Of a stretch of DNA of 64,000 nt, positions 56,450 through 64,000 are shown one piece after another. Source of the stretch: Methylobacter luteus IMV-B-3098 (lineage in GTDB: Bacteria; Pseudomonadota; Gammaproteobacteria; Methylococcales; Methylomonadaceae). The stretch covers positions 683,376 to 747,375 of the forward strand of contig NZ_KE386569.1 of the NCBI RefSeq assembly GCF_000427625.1, given 5' to 3'. How positions within the stretch are numbered: the first letter of the stretch is position 1; each line of letters starts with the position of its first letter. Position numbers and translations under genes: made by a program. Below the pieces are notes generated by a model, which was not told the origin of the DNA, ran no database searches, and saw only the letters and a program-made list of their open reading frames with translations.

Positions 56450-56944
56450 TTGATTCGAATTTATCTGGTTTTATTGCTAATCATCATTTCATTTTTTGCC
56501 CTGCGCAGGTTTTTAAAAACGCCGCCCGCGCAAATAGCCCGCTATACCAAAATTCTCGGTCTCGGTATTGTCGGTGTGATTTTAATTTACTTGGGTGCGA
56601 CCGGGCGTTTGAACTGGCTTTTTGCGCTGGCTGGCGTCGCCGTTGCTTTCATGTTCAGGTTAATACCGGTTCTGCTGCATTATGCGCCTCAACTGCACAG
56701 ATTATGGGCTGAGTTTAATGCAGCCAAGCAAGGCACATCTTCATATCAGCGTGCATCAAGCCCTTCGGGAAAAATGACAATTGAAGAGGCCTATGAAGTG
56801 CTGGGATTGAAAATGGGCGCGTCAAAACAGGAAATCGTTGAAGCTCACCGCAAATTGATGCAAAAAATACACCCTGACCGTGGCGGCTCCGATTATTTGG
56901 CTGCGAAAATCAATCTGGCAAAGAAGATCTTGCTGGCCAGATAG
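56450..56944 (+). CDS. Membrane-anchored J-domain protein
   Basis: A 164-residue protein starting with TTG 56450, with GGAG upstream. Two membrane helices (IYLVLLLIIISFFALR and IVGVILIYLGATGRL, with a third hydrophobic segment after) precede a C-terminal J domain (TIEEAYEVLGLKMGASKQEI, HRKLMQKIHPDRGGSDYLA with the HPD motif). It would recruit DnaK to the membrane. Two bases separate it from nlpD. Confidence 0.85.
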   Translation: MIRIYLVLLLIIISFFALRRFLKTPPAQIARYTKILGLGIVGVILIYLGATGRLNWLFALAGVAVAFMFRLIPVLLHYAPQLHRLWAEFNAAKQGTSSYQRASSPSGKMTIEEAYEVLGLKMGASKQEIVEAHRKLMQKIHPDRGGSDYLAAKINLAKKILLAR

Positions 56945-56947
56945 CAT

Positions 56948-57766
56948 ATGTATTCCCGTTATGCCTGGCCGATTTTTATTGTAAGGCTAATACTGGTGTT
57001 TTTATTGAGCGCCTGCTCGGAACATGAGAACTTTGCGCCGGTAAAATCCTATGATATCTCATCTTCTGAAAATCAGACCAAGCCTGCAGAAACCAAGACA
57101 GAGGCGAGAGATAATGCGAAACAGGTCATTGCCGCCGGAACGAAATATTATGTGGTAAAAAAAGGTGATACCCTATATTCGATCGGCCTGCGCTCCGGTT
57201 ATGGCTATCAACGCCTGGCGGTGTGGAACCATCTGGCGCCACCTTACACTTTAGTAACCGGCCGAAAACTGAAATTCTTCAATTCCAATCAAGAAGATAG
57301 GGCATCAATTCCAAAGGAGCCGAGTAAGAGCCCTGTCAAAAAAACAGGACGCAGTTCACAAAAAAAGCTAATTGTTTCAAATGTTAACAAAATAGTGTTA
57401 AAGTTAAATTGGCAGTGGCCGATAGAGGGAAAAATTGTAAAAAACTTTACTCAATCGGGCAACAAAGGGATTGATATAAATGGAAAAGTGGGACAGGAAG
57501 TCAGAGCTGCTGAAGCTGGAAAAGTTGTGTATAGCGGAAAAGGTTTAATTGGCTATGGTAATTTAATGATTATCAAACACAATGAAATGTACTTAAGTGC
57601 TTATGCCAATAATAGCCGTTTGCTAGTTTCGGAAGGACAATCCATAAAAAAAGGCCAGATTATCGCTTATGTTGGAAAAACCGGATCCGAGCAAAATTCG
57701 CTGCATTTTGAAATAAGAAAAAATGGAAAATCCGTAAATCCATTAAGTTATTTACCAAAAAAATAA
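56948..57766 (+). CDS. nlpD: NlpD-type murein hydrolase activator lipoprotein
   Basis: A 272-residue lipoprotein with a lipobox (LLSAC, Cys23), a LysM domain (YVVKKGDTLYSIGLRSGYGYQRLAVWNHL, about residues 68-110) and a C-terminal M23-like domain. The latter lacks the zinc-ligand His pattern (reads GNKGIDINGKVG), so it should be non-catalytic and activate the amidase AmiC. rpoS follows, as in many gammaproteobacteria, and rpoS promoters usually lie inside nlpD. Confidence 0.92.
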   Translation: MYSRYAWPIFIVRLILVFLLSACSEHENFAPVKSYDISSSENQTKPAETKTEARDNAKQVIAAGTKYYVVKKGDTLYSIGLRSGYGYQRLAVWNHLAPPYTLVTGRKLKFFNSNQEDRASIPKEPSKSPVKKTGRSSQKKLIVSNVNKIVLKLNWQWPIEGKIVKNFTQSGNKGIDINGKVGQEVRAAEAGKVVYSGKGLIGYGNLMIIKHNEMYLSAYANNSRLLVSEGQSIKKGQIIAYVGKTGSEQNSLHFEIRKNGKSVNPLSYLPKK

Positions 57767-57806
57767 TGGTACTTCGACTCAGGTCGATTAGCCAAGAGGG
57801 GGGTGT

Positions 57807-58724
57807 ATGCAGGAAGAAATGTGTGATGTATTGGACGACGATATTTGTGTAGCGTTTGAAGACGAACTTGATACAGATTCCGTGCTGAGCGAAGTAATGG
57901 AGGTTGATGAGGCAATTTCCATGGAGGCTCATAATGATAATAGCTTCGATGCAACGCGATTCTATTTGAATGAGTTGGGGAAATCGCAATTACTGACTGC
58001 GGATCAGGAAAAGTTTTATGGCAAAAAAGCATTGCGAGGCGATGAAAAAGCCCGCAATATCATGATCGAAAGCAATTTGCGCCTTGTAGTTAAAATTTCC
58101 CGCCGTTATCTGAACAGAGGGTTGCCGCTACTGGATTTGATAGAAGAGGGCAATCTGGGGTTGATTCGCGCCGTTGAAAAATTCGATCCTGACAAGGGAT
58201 TCAGGTTTTCAACATATGCCACCTGGTGGATCAGACAGACGATTGAGCGGGCCATCATGAATCAAACCCGCACGATTCGATTGCCGATTCATATCGTTAA
58301 AGAAATGAACGTTTATCTCAAAGCTCAGCATCACTTGACCCAGTTAATGGACCGTGAGCCAAGTGCCGAGGATATTGCCGAATATCTAGATAAACCGGTC
58401 AGTGTAGTTAAAAAAATGCTCAAACTCAATGAGCGGGTCACGTCGGTGGATATACCCGGCGGCAAGGATTTTGACAAACCTTTGGTTGAGTCGATTTCGG
58501 ATGCCGAAAGTATGTCGCCAACCGAAAAATTACAGGAAGACGGCATTAAGCAGAATATTGCCAATTGGGTATTTCAATTATCTGAAAAGCAGCGTGAAGT
58601 GATTTGTCGCCGATACGGGCTTTGTGGTTATGAAAACGCAACTCTTGAACAGGTTGCTCAAGAGTTGGGTGTAACCAGGGAACGTGTTAGAGCCTGTTCA
58701 ATATCTGCTGAGTATGATAGATAA
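57807..58724 (+). pseudogene. rpoS: RNA polymerase sigma factor RpoS, 3' end interrupted by an IS5-family element
   Basis: The open frame encodes 305 residues. Residues 1-295 are native RpoS: region 2 with [23 protein letters not shown], region 3 with [10 protein letters not shown], and region 4 up to LGVTRERVR. The last ten residues ([10 protein letters not shown]) come from the IS. The missing 25 residues (QIQMDSLKRLKEILE through the C-terminus) lie after the element at 59533-59612. Joining 57807-58689 to 59533-59612 gives an uninterrupted 320-residue RpoS. The break falls within the helix that contacts the -35 region, so the product is probably inactive for -35 recognition. Confidence 0.95.
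58687..58689. repeat. Left TTA target duplication of the IS in rpoS
   Basis: TTA directly before the IS left end. It is repeated at 59530-59532 directly after the right end. The 3-base duplication fits IS5-family elements that target TNA. Confidence 0.88.
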
Positions 58725-58731
58725 TGAGGGC

Positions 58732-59061
58732 ATGAGAAAAGTGTACCCCAGCGACATCAGTCGCGAACAATTTGAACCGATCAGAGCTCTGCTAGAAAAT
58801 GCTCGCAAGAAAACCCGACCTCGTACAGTGGACTTGTATGAAGTGTTCTGTGCCATTCTGTACTTGCTGAAGAGCGGCTGCCAGTGGCGCATGCTGCCGA
58901 GCGACTTTCCGAAATGGCGCACGGTCCATCATTATTTTTCGTTATGGAGCGAGAAACCTGAAGGTGGAACCAGCCTGCTGGAGCAGGCATTAAAAAAATC
59001 AGGTTGGCGAGGCCCGTACCAGACAGGGGCGCAACGCCAGGACGAGTTTCTGCATCGTTGA
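58732..59061 (+). CDS. IS5-family transposase, first reading frame
   Basis: A 109-residue N-terminal part of the transposase (DUF4096-type): YPSDISREQFEPIRALLE, VDLYEVFCAILYLLKSGCQW and MLPSDFPKWRTVHHYFSLW. ATG 58732 was chosen; an upstream in-frame ATG at 58714 is possible. The frame passes an A7 run at 58992-58998 and then leaves the transposase reading frame before ending at 59061. Confidence 0.85.
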   Translation: MRKVYPSDISREQFEPIRALLENARKKTRPRTVDLYEVFCAILYLLKSGCQWRMLPSDFPKWRTVHHYFSLWSEKPEGGTSLLEQALKKSGWRGPYQTGAQRQDEFLHR

Positions 59062-59521
59062 TGCACAGAGTGTCAAAAACACCGACTGCGCACGCAGCAA
59101 AGGTTATGATGCCGGCAAAAAGGTTTCAGGTATCAAGCGACATATTTTTGTCGACACGCAAGGGTTACCCCATGCAATTGCCATCACCACGGCGGACGTC
59201 AGTGATCGCCAAGGGGCGCTAAAAACCATTGAACAGAACTGGAAAGACTTAACTGAGGTCACTTCGCTGCTGGTCGATGGCGGCTATAGTGGCCAACCCT
59301 TCGCCGAAGCTGTTCAGAGTCTGCTTGGCGCTTCGGTGCAGGTGGCCAAACGCCATGAGCTTCATACCTTCGCTGTCATTCCGCAACGCTGGGTAGTAGA
59401 GCGTTCGTTTGCCTGGCTGGAGAAGTGCCGAAGATTATGGAAGAACACTGAGCGCTTGCTCAATACCAGCTTACAGTTCGTTAATCTGGCCTTCCTGGCG
59501 CTGTTGCTACGGAGATATTGA
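58994..59521 (+). CDS. IS5-family transposase, second reading frame (catalytic part)
   Basis: Open in the +1 frame relative to the first part, from within the A7 run to the TGA at 59521. It encodes FCIVDAQSVKNTDCARSKGY, LLVDGGYSGQPF and WVVERSFAWLEKCRRLW, the catalytic Asp, Asp and Glu segments. No ATG/GTG start occurs before 59336, so it needs a frameshift at the A7 run, either programmed or by mutation. Its end lies inside the right inverted repeat region. Confidence 0.8.
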   Translation, partial: KNQVGEARTRQGRNARTSFCIVDAQSVKNTDCARSKGYDAGKKVSGIKRHIFVDTQGLPHAIAITTADVSDRQGALKTIEQNWKDLTEVTSLLVDGGYSGQPFAEAVQSLLGASVQVAKRHELHTFAVIPQRWVVERSFAWLEKCRRLWKNTERLLNTSLQFVNLAFLALLLRRY

Positions 59522-59529
59522 ACAAGCTC

Positions 59530-59612
59530 TTAGACAAATTCAGATGGATTCATTAAAAAGATTGAAAGAAATCCTGGAGTTTAACGGTTATTCTTTCGAG
59601 GCGATTTTTTAA
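59530..59612 (+). pseudogene. rpoS: 3' fragment of rpoS after the IS, with right TTA duplication
   Basis: TTA (59530-59532) is the right copy of the target duplication. The next bases encode QIQMDSLKRLKEIL, EFNGYSFEAIF and a stop codon at 59612. This is the natural end of RpoS, and it restores the frame when the IS and one TTA are removed. The stop codon overlaps the end of the convergent nitrilase gene. Confidence 0.95.
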
Positions 59613-60475
59613 TAATCGAATTTCTTTTGTAATGGCCAGTCCCGGTAATTAAAGACCTGTCCTTGTTGCCGGACTGCCTCGCAAGCGCTGAGGGAGATTT
59701 CAGCCATGACCCATTGGGCCTTGTTGAGTTCGCCGATTGCTAGAATGCCATTGTCAGGAAAGCCACGATCCACAGGGGTGTAAACAGCCGCCGCGCCGAT
59801 ATTGACGTCAACCGCTTCAGACCAGGACGCTTCGCCTACTGTTGGAGATTGAACAACATAGCACTGGTTTTCCAGAGCTCTTGCCTGACAGCCTATTTTG
59901 ACCCGATGGTAGCCGGCGAGCGTATCTGTGCAACTGGGCACCAGGATCAGGTTGGCTCCGGCTTCAACCTGTTTTCGCGCAAGCATCGGAAATTCGCTGT
60001 CATAACAGACATTGATCGCGATTCTTCCGTATTCGGTATCGAAGCATTTCAATTCCTCGCCACTATTGATCAGCCATTGCTCGTTCTCAAAGCGGGTCAT
60101 TATCAGCTTGTCCTGATAATCGAACCGGCCATCGGGCATAAACAGGAAAGCCCGGTTGCGATATGCGCCGGACCCTATTTCTACGGGAAACGTGCCGGAC
60201 TGGATATAGCAGCCGTATTTTTGGGCCAATGTCCGAAACAGGCCGGTATAATCATCCAGCAGGGACTGCATGGATGCCAGTTGCTTGCTGAGCGATGAAT
60301 AAATTTCCTTTGGAAATAGTGATGCCAGCTCCATGCTGCCGTACTCGGGAAAAAGCAGAATCTTCGCGTCCTGTTCGGCTGCTTCGCCGACCCAGCGCTC
60401 AATTTTGGTTTGATAATTCTGCCAGTTTTCCAGAAAACTGATGTCGTATTGGGCGGTAGCGATCTTAACCTTCAT
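59609..60475 (-). CDS. Carbon-nitrogen hydrolase (nitrilase superfamily)
   Basis: A 288-residue hydrolase. The catalytic Glu is in LLFPEYGSMELAS, Lys in FDYQDKLIMTRFE, and Cys in RIAINVCYDSEFPMLARK. It cleaves an amide or nitrile; the substrate is unknown. The GNAT gene just upstream overlaps it by 11 bases. In other bacteria GNAT and nitrilase domains occur as one fused protein, so the two probably act together. Confidence 0.88.
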   Translation of the reverse strand: MKVKIATAQYDISFLENWQNYQTKIERWVGEAAEQDAKILLFPEYGSMELASLFPKEIYSSLSKQLASMQSLLDDYTGLFRTLAQKYGCYIQSGTFPVEIGSGAYRNRAFLFMPDGRFDYQDKLIMTRFENEQWLINSGEELKCFDTEYGRIAINVCYDSEFPMLARKQVEAGANLILVPSCTDTLAGYHRVKIGCQARALENQCYVVQSPTVGEASWSEAVDVNIGAAAVYTPVDRGFPDNGILAIGELNKAQWVMAEISLSACEAVRQQGQVFNYRDWPLQKKFDY

Positions 60476-61064
60476 GTTTCAGCCAGAATGTCATCGGTTT
60501 AGGGGTTTCTTCAACATCGTCCAGATCTTTCCATCTGTAAGTCGTCGTTAATTCAGGATGTTTGAAATAGCCGCGTTTGTTCCAGAACTTATCGAGCGGC
60601 ACATAATCGGCCGGGCGGCGAGGGTGATCAACAGGCCGTTCCACGCAGCAAAAGCAGATATGCTTAAAGCCGCCGAGCTCCCTCGCATGAGCCTCTCTTT
60701 CCTCAAAAAAACGCACGCCGATGCCGAGGCCGCGATAATTCTTGTTCAATACCGACTCGCTGCAATAGAAAACTTCATCCAGGCTGTAGCCATGTTCAAT
60801 AAACGGTTTTTTAAGTTCATCCGTTTCATATTTCATCGGAATGGCAGTGGAGGCGCCGACTACTTTATCGCCGTCGAATGCGATGACGATAACGCTCTCC
60901 GGGCAATTGATATAAGTTTGAAGGTACTTTTCCTCATATTCATAAGTACCGTCATACAAATAAGGGAAATCATGAAACACTTCAATTCTTAAACGGGCCA
61001 GTTCCGGAATATAACGTTCCAGGGCTTTGCCGCTACATCTTTCAATGCGAATATTTTTGGACAT
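60465..61064 (-). CDS. GNAT-family N-acyltransferase
   Basis: A 199-residue acetyltransferase-like protein. The acetyl-CoA-binding block is the LNKNYRGLGIGVRFFEERE segment. Two Cys (FCCVERP) lie near the substrate side. It overlaps the nitrilase gene by 11 bases, and fused GNAT-nitrilase proteins are known. Substrate unknown. Confidence 0.85.
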   Translation of the reverse strand: MSKNIRIERCSGKALERYIPELARLRIEVFHDFPYLYDGTYEYEEKYLQTYINCPESVIVIAFDGDKVVGASTAIPMKYETDELKKPFIEHGYSLDEVFYCSESVLNKNYRGLGIGVRFFEEREAHARELGGFKHICFCCVERPVDHPRRPADYVPLDKFWNKRGYFKHPELTTTYRWKDLDDVEETPKPMTFWLKHEG

Positions 61065-61087
61065 GGGATGTAAATGTAGATAAAAAA

Positions 61088-61462
61088 CTATAATTTTATC
61101 CGAACTTGTGACCGGATGCGTAGCTTATAAAACAAAAATATAGCCATGGCAGCGCCGGTGGTATCGGCGATCCAGTCAGCGACATCTGAAGTTCGTCCTT
61201 GGACAAAAGACTGATGCCATTCATCGTATACACCATATAAACTGCAAAAGGCAACGGCCAGTATAGGCAGTATAATAGGGTGATCGATCCAGTGCCTGAA
61301 GGTGCGCCATGCCAGCAGTGCCATAACGAAATAGACTCCGGCATGATGGAGTTTATCCTGATGGACAAACCATTGAGGGGCTGGCAGGGAAGGTTGATCT
61401 GAAAGCCAGTAAATAAGCAGGCAATAGGCTAATAGAAAAGTGAAATCCAAAATCTTATTCAT
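61088..61462 (-). CDS. VanZ-like membrane protein
   Basis: A 124-residue membrane protein with four short helices. It has HQDKLHHAGVYFVMALLAWR and YGVYDEWHQSFVQGRTSDVADWIADTTGA, the VanZ/YkoY-like signature. Some family members affect glycopeptide resistance, but the general role is unknown. It starts 22 bases before the divergent DUF455 gene. Confidence 0.85.
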   Translation of the reverse strand: MNKILDFTFLLAYCLLIYWLSDQPSLPAPQWFVHQDKLHHAGVYFVMALLAWRTFRHWIDHPIILPILAVAFCSLYGVYDEWHQSFVQGRTSDVADWIADTTGAAMAIFLFYKLRIRSQVRIKL

Positions 61463-61483
61463 TCTTTTAATGTCACCTTATTA

Positions 61484-62278
61484 ATGAAAAATATATTCGA
61501 GTTTGCCGAAGCATGCTTGCATCGGACTGATATTGACGAAAAGTTAGCGCTTACGCATCAGGCTTGGCAGTTATTGCAAACGCGACGTTTAAGTTTCAAT
61601 TCCGATCGGCCGGTATTGCCGATCCTTAATGTAAAGTTTCCTGAGCGACCGCAGTTATTGGCTCCGCGCCAAATGCCGCAACGGAAGCTGACCAATTCTG
61701 GGGGCGTCATTGCTTTTTTTCATGCTATTGCGCATGTTGAATTTGTCGCCGTTTATCTGGCCTGGGACATGCTTTACCGTTTCCGCGGCCTGCCCGATCA
61801 ATTCTATCAGGATTGGCTGCGCGTTGCCGACGAAGAAGCTCAACATTTCGCATTGATTCGGGCTCATCTCCAAACCATGCAGACTGATTATGGTGATCTG
61901 CCGGCCCACAGCGGTTTATGGGAACATGCCACGGACACGGCTGATAATTTACTGGCCAGGCTGGCTATGGTGCCCCGTTGCATGGAGGCGCGCGGCCTGG
62001 ATGTGACCCCGGCCATCATCGAAAAATTCAAAAAACTGGGCGACGACAAAAGTGTATCAATTCTGACGCGGATTTTAACCGATGAAGTCGGGCATGTGGA
62101 GTTGGGTTCCTATTGGTTTAAATTTGTCTGCCGTCAACAGGGCTTCGAATCTGAAGCTAAATATCGTGCATTGATCAGACAATACTACAAAGGCGGCAAA
62201 CCAAAAGGTCCATTTAATCGAGAAATGCGTATAATTGCAGGTTTCTCGAATGCTGAACTGGACTGGCTGGAAAATTGA
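61484..62278 (+). CDS. DUF455 family ferritin-like protein
   Basis: A 264-residue cytosolic protein of the DUF455 family. Ligand-like Glu/His are visible in FFHAIAHVEFVAVYLAWDML, WLRVADEEAQHFALIRAHL and LTDEVGHVELGSYWF, the pattern of ferritin-like di-iron proteins. The tRNA-hydroxylase MiaE has a related fold, but the reaction here is not known. The stop codon lies within the start region of the NnrS gene. Confidence 0.85.
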   Translation: MKNIFEFAEACLHRTDIDEKLALTHQAWQLLQTRRLSFNSDRPVLPILNVKFPERPQLLAPRQMPQRKLTNSGGVIAFFHAIAHVEFVAVYLAWDMLYRFRGLPDQFYQDWLRVADEEAQHFALIRAHLQTMQTDYGDLPAHSGLWEHATDTADNLLARLAMVPRCMEARGLDVTPAIIEKFKKLGDDKSVSILTRILTDEVGHVELGSYWFKFVCRQQGFESEAKYRALIRQYYKGGKPKGPFNREMRIIAGFSNAELDWLEN

Positions 62279-62283
62279 TCAAC

Positions 62284-63459
62284 ATGAAATCACCTACTAT
62301 TTTTGATTATCCTCTGTTTGCCTTGGGATTTAGGGCTTTTTTCGGATTGGCCGGTTTATCGGCGCTGATTCTGATCGTGCTCTGGAACGCTATTTTCAAG
62401 GGCGAGTTGGAATTGGGAAATTATTTTGCCAATACCTACTGGCATGCGCATGAAATGCTGCTCGGTTATTCCGTCGCCGTGATTGCCGGGTTTTTATTGA
62501 CAGCGGTTAGAAACTGGACAAACCAGCCGACATCGACCGGCGATCAATTGGCCGGTTTGTGTCTGTTGTGGCTATATGGGCGCATCGTGCCGTTTTATGC
62601 AGGACTGCTCCCGGATGCTCTGATTGCATTGATTGATTTTTCCTTCCTGCCGGTTCTGGCTTACCAGGTCAGCAAACCGATCATGCAGGCCCGTAATTAC
62701 AGAAATCTGATCTTTATCGGGCTTCTGCTTCTGCTGTCCTTGGGCAATGGCTTGATACATGCAGAGATTCTCGGTCTCCAGGAAAACAGCGCATGGCTGG
62801 GCATTCAGGTGGTCGTCGCGACTATCATTATCATGATTCTGGTCATTGCCGGCCGCGTTTTTCCCTTTTTCACGGAACGCGGCTTGCCGGGAACGCGGGC
62901 ATTAAAAAATCCGGTCCTGGATGTCCTGTCGATTGTAACGGCGACGCTGGTATTCGGCTTGCAGTTCTATAATATTTCAGGTGTCGTCCTGGCATTGACA
63001 GCGGTGCTGGCGGTCGTCGTTAATATTGCTAGAGTATCGGGTTGGTATGTGCAGCGCATCTGGTATGTGCCGTTATTGTGGGTGCTCTATATCGGCTATG
63101 GCTGGATTATTCTGGGCTTCGCGCTGACGGCTTTTTCCGCTTACGGACTGGTAGCGCCGACTTTGGCCCTGCATGCTTTTACTGTCGGCGGCATCGGCGT
63201 ATTAACGCTGGGCATGATGGCACGCGTATCGTTAGGCCATACCGGCAGAGCGCTTCGAGTTTCAAACGCCATGGCGATTGGATTTGTGCTGATCAATCTG
63301 GCAGCCTTGTTCAGGGTTTTATTACCGATAGCGTTGCCGGATTGGTACGGCATGCTCGTATACGTATCGACGCTATCCTGGTTGACGGCGTTTTCACTGT
63401 TTGTGTTTGTTTATGCGCCGATACTGACTACGGCCCGGATCGACGGTCAGGAAGGTTAG
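62284..63459 (+). CDS. NnrS-family haem-copper membrane protein
   Basis: A 391-residue membrane protein with about 12 helices. It has the family start PLFALGFRAFFGLAGLSAL, HAHEMLLGYSVAVIAGFLLTAVRNWT with conserved His and RNWT, and AFTVGGIGVLTLGMMARVSLGHTGR. NnrS proteins hold haem and copper and are linked to nitric oxide tolerance. ATG 62284 is used. A TTG at 62275 overlapping the DUF455 stop codon would add three residues. No NO reductase is near. Confidence 0.9.
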   Translation: MKSPTIFDYPLFALGFRAFFGLAGLSALILIVLWNAIFKGELELGNYFANTYWHAHEMLLGYSVAVIAGFLLTAVRNWTNQPTSTGDQLAGLCLLWLYGRIVPFYAGLLPDALIALIDFSFLPVLAYQVSKPIMQARNYRNLIFIGLLLLLSLGNGLIHAEILGLQENSAWLGIQVVVATIIIMILVIAGRVFPFFTERGLPGTRALKNPVLDVLSIVTATLVFGLQFYNISGVVLALTAVLAVVVNIARVSGWYVQRIWYVPLLWVLYIGYGWIILGFALTAFSAYGLVAPTLALHAFTVGGIGVLTLGMMARVSLGHTGRALRVSNAMAIGFVLINLAALFRVLLPIALPDWYGMLVYVSTLSWLTAFSLFVFVYAPILTTARIDGQEG

Positions 63460-63504
63460 TTGAATGCACCGGCTGAATCCAGCGTTCAGCCGGTGAACTG
63501 CGGC

Positions 63505-64000
63505 TTATGCGCCGTAATGCGATTCGATATAACGCTGTACTATTTCCTGAAATTCCTCGGCAATCCGGTCGCCTTTCAGTGTGACCGTTTTTACACCGTC
63601 TTCATAGACAGGCGCTACCGGTGATTCGCCGGTACCGGGCAGGCTGATGCCGATATTGGCGTTTTTGCTTTCACCGGGACCATTGACCACGCAGCCCATT
63701 ACAGCCACTTCCATGGTTTCAACGCCCGGGTATTGGCTGCGCCAGACCGGCATGCTGTCACGCAGATACGTTTGAATCTCCAGCGCCAGTTTCTGGAAAT
63801 AGTCGCTGGTCGTACGGCCGCAACCGGGGCAGGAGATAACCATAGGCGTAAACGAGCGAAAGCCCATTGTTTGCAGAATTTCCTGGCCGACAATGACTTC
63901 CTGGGTTCTTGCCGAGCCGGGTTCGGGAGTCAGGGAAATGCGAATGGTATCACCGATACCCTGCTGCATCAGCACCGATAACGCGGCGGCCGAAGACACG
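63505..64000 (-). CDS. ispG: 4-hydroxy-3-methylbut-2-enyl diphosphate synthase, C-terminal part (partial)
   Basis: The last 165 codons of IspG (GcpE). The gene continues past the right edge. It makes HMBPP in the non-mevalonate isoprenoid pathway with a 4Fe-4S cluster. The cluster cysteines are in [13 protein letters not shown] and [18 protein letters not shown], and [16 protein letters not shown] precedes them. The C-terminus ends RYIESHYGA. Confidence 0.95.
   Translation of the reverse strand, partial: VSSAAALSVLMQQGIGDTIRISLTPEPGSARTQEVIVGQEILQTMGFRSFTPMVISCPGCGRTTSDYFQKLALEIQTYLRDSMPVWRSQYPGVETMEVAVMGCVVNGPGESKNANIGISLPGTGESPVAPVYEDGVKTVTLKGDRIAEEFQEIVQRYIESHYGA

Larger units (their letters stand above)
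58690..59529 (+). mobile_element. IS5-family insertion sequence, 840 bp, in rpoS
   Basis: Left end GAGCCTGTTCAATATC and right end (reverse complement) GAGCTTGTTCAATATC differ at one of 16 positions. A TTA target duplication flanks both ends. It carries a transposase in two reading frames with an A7 run between them. The D-D-E residues are in CIVDAQSVKNTD, LLVDGGYSG and WVVERSFAWLEKCRR. The 3-base TNA target and size fit an IS427/IS1031-like branch. Confidence 0.92.

Noticed and set aside
1..64000. CRISPR arrays, rRNA genes and prophage genes
   Set aside because: No regularly spaced repeats, rRNA sequence or phage structural genes were seen anywhere in the window.

Overview
The window looks like chromosomal DNA of a gammaproteobacterium. 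NlpD-RpoS, HflD, DksA-GluQRS and the run recA-recX-alaS-lysC-csrA-tRNA are gene sets and orders typical of that class. A gnnA-gnnB-lpxB lipid A cluster, a heptaheme cytochrome beside a ba3-type oxidase and a cobalamin-riboswitch btuB would suit a methanotroph-like relative (Methylococcales). That placement is inference only, because no methane-oxidation gene is present.

Layout. 1-472: start of a TolC-family outer membrane protein (cut by the window edge). 611-1168: TlpA-like thioredoxin. 1186-7893 (minus strand): respiratory operon of oxidase subunits IIa, II and I, a diheme c4-like cytochrome, a 7-heme cytochrome and a parvulin-type isomerase. 8141-10450: proA-nadD-rsfS and a terminator. 10455-13204 (minus): cobalamin riboswitch, btuB and an inner-membrane protein. 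13485-18880: a secreted protein of unknown function, mutM, a Gld-type ABC exporter set and hflD. 19515-22531: copper chaperone, CopA ATPase and a lipoprotein. 22641-27068: PstS-like protein, porin-like barrel and a membrane GGDEF-EAL protein with altered catalytic motifs. 27270-30625: gnnA, gnnB, lpxB. 30748-36855: recA, recX, alaS, lysC, csrA and tRNA-Ser/Arg/Asn. 37341-41482: NCS2-like permease, then an IS3-family element that truncates a small gene, and a 57-residue protein. 42388-46038: psiE, then cydP-cydA-cydB-cydX. 46173-49576: stress-type small proteins, a polysaccharide flippase and a lipoprotein. 49624-56340: acs, gluQRS, dksA, an aminotransferase, a rhodanese, moeA and mobB. 56450-59612: a DnaJ-domain protein, nlpD, and rpoS interrupted by an IS5-family element. 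59609-64000: nitrilase/GNAT pair, VanZ, DUF455, NnrS and the 3' part of ispG.

How it fits together. Two terminal oxidase systems are encoded: a CuA-containing ba3-type enzyme with its own cytochromes, and a quinol-oxidising bd-I enzyme with both accessory peptides. That points to respiration over a range of oxygen levels. Envelope functions recur: lipid A with a probable 3-amino sugar, a flippase, NlpD, porins and several lipoproteins. The clearest genetic event is the IS insertion into the last helix region of RpoS. It has an intact TTA target duplication, and removing the element restores a perfect rpoS reading frame, so the insertion looks recent. A second element (IS3 family) lacks a target duplication and truncates a small unknown gene.
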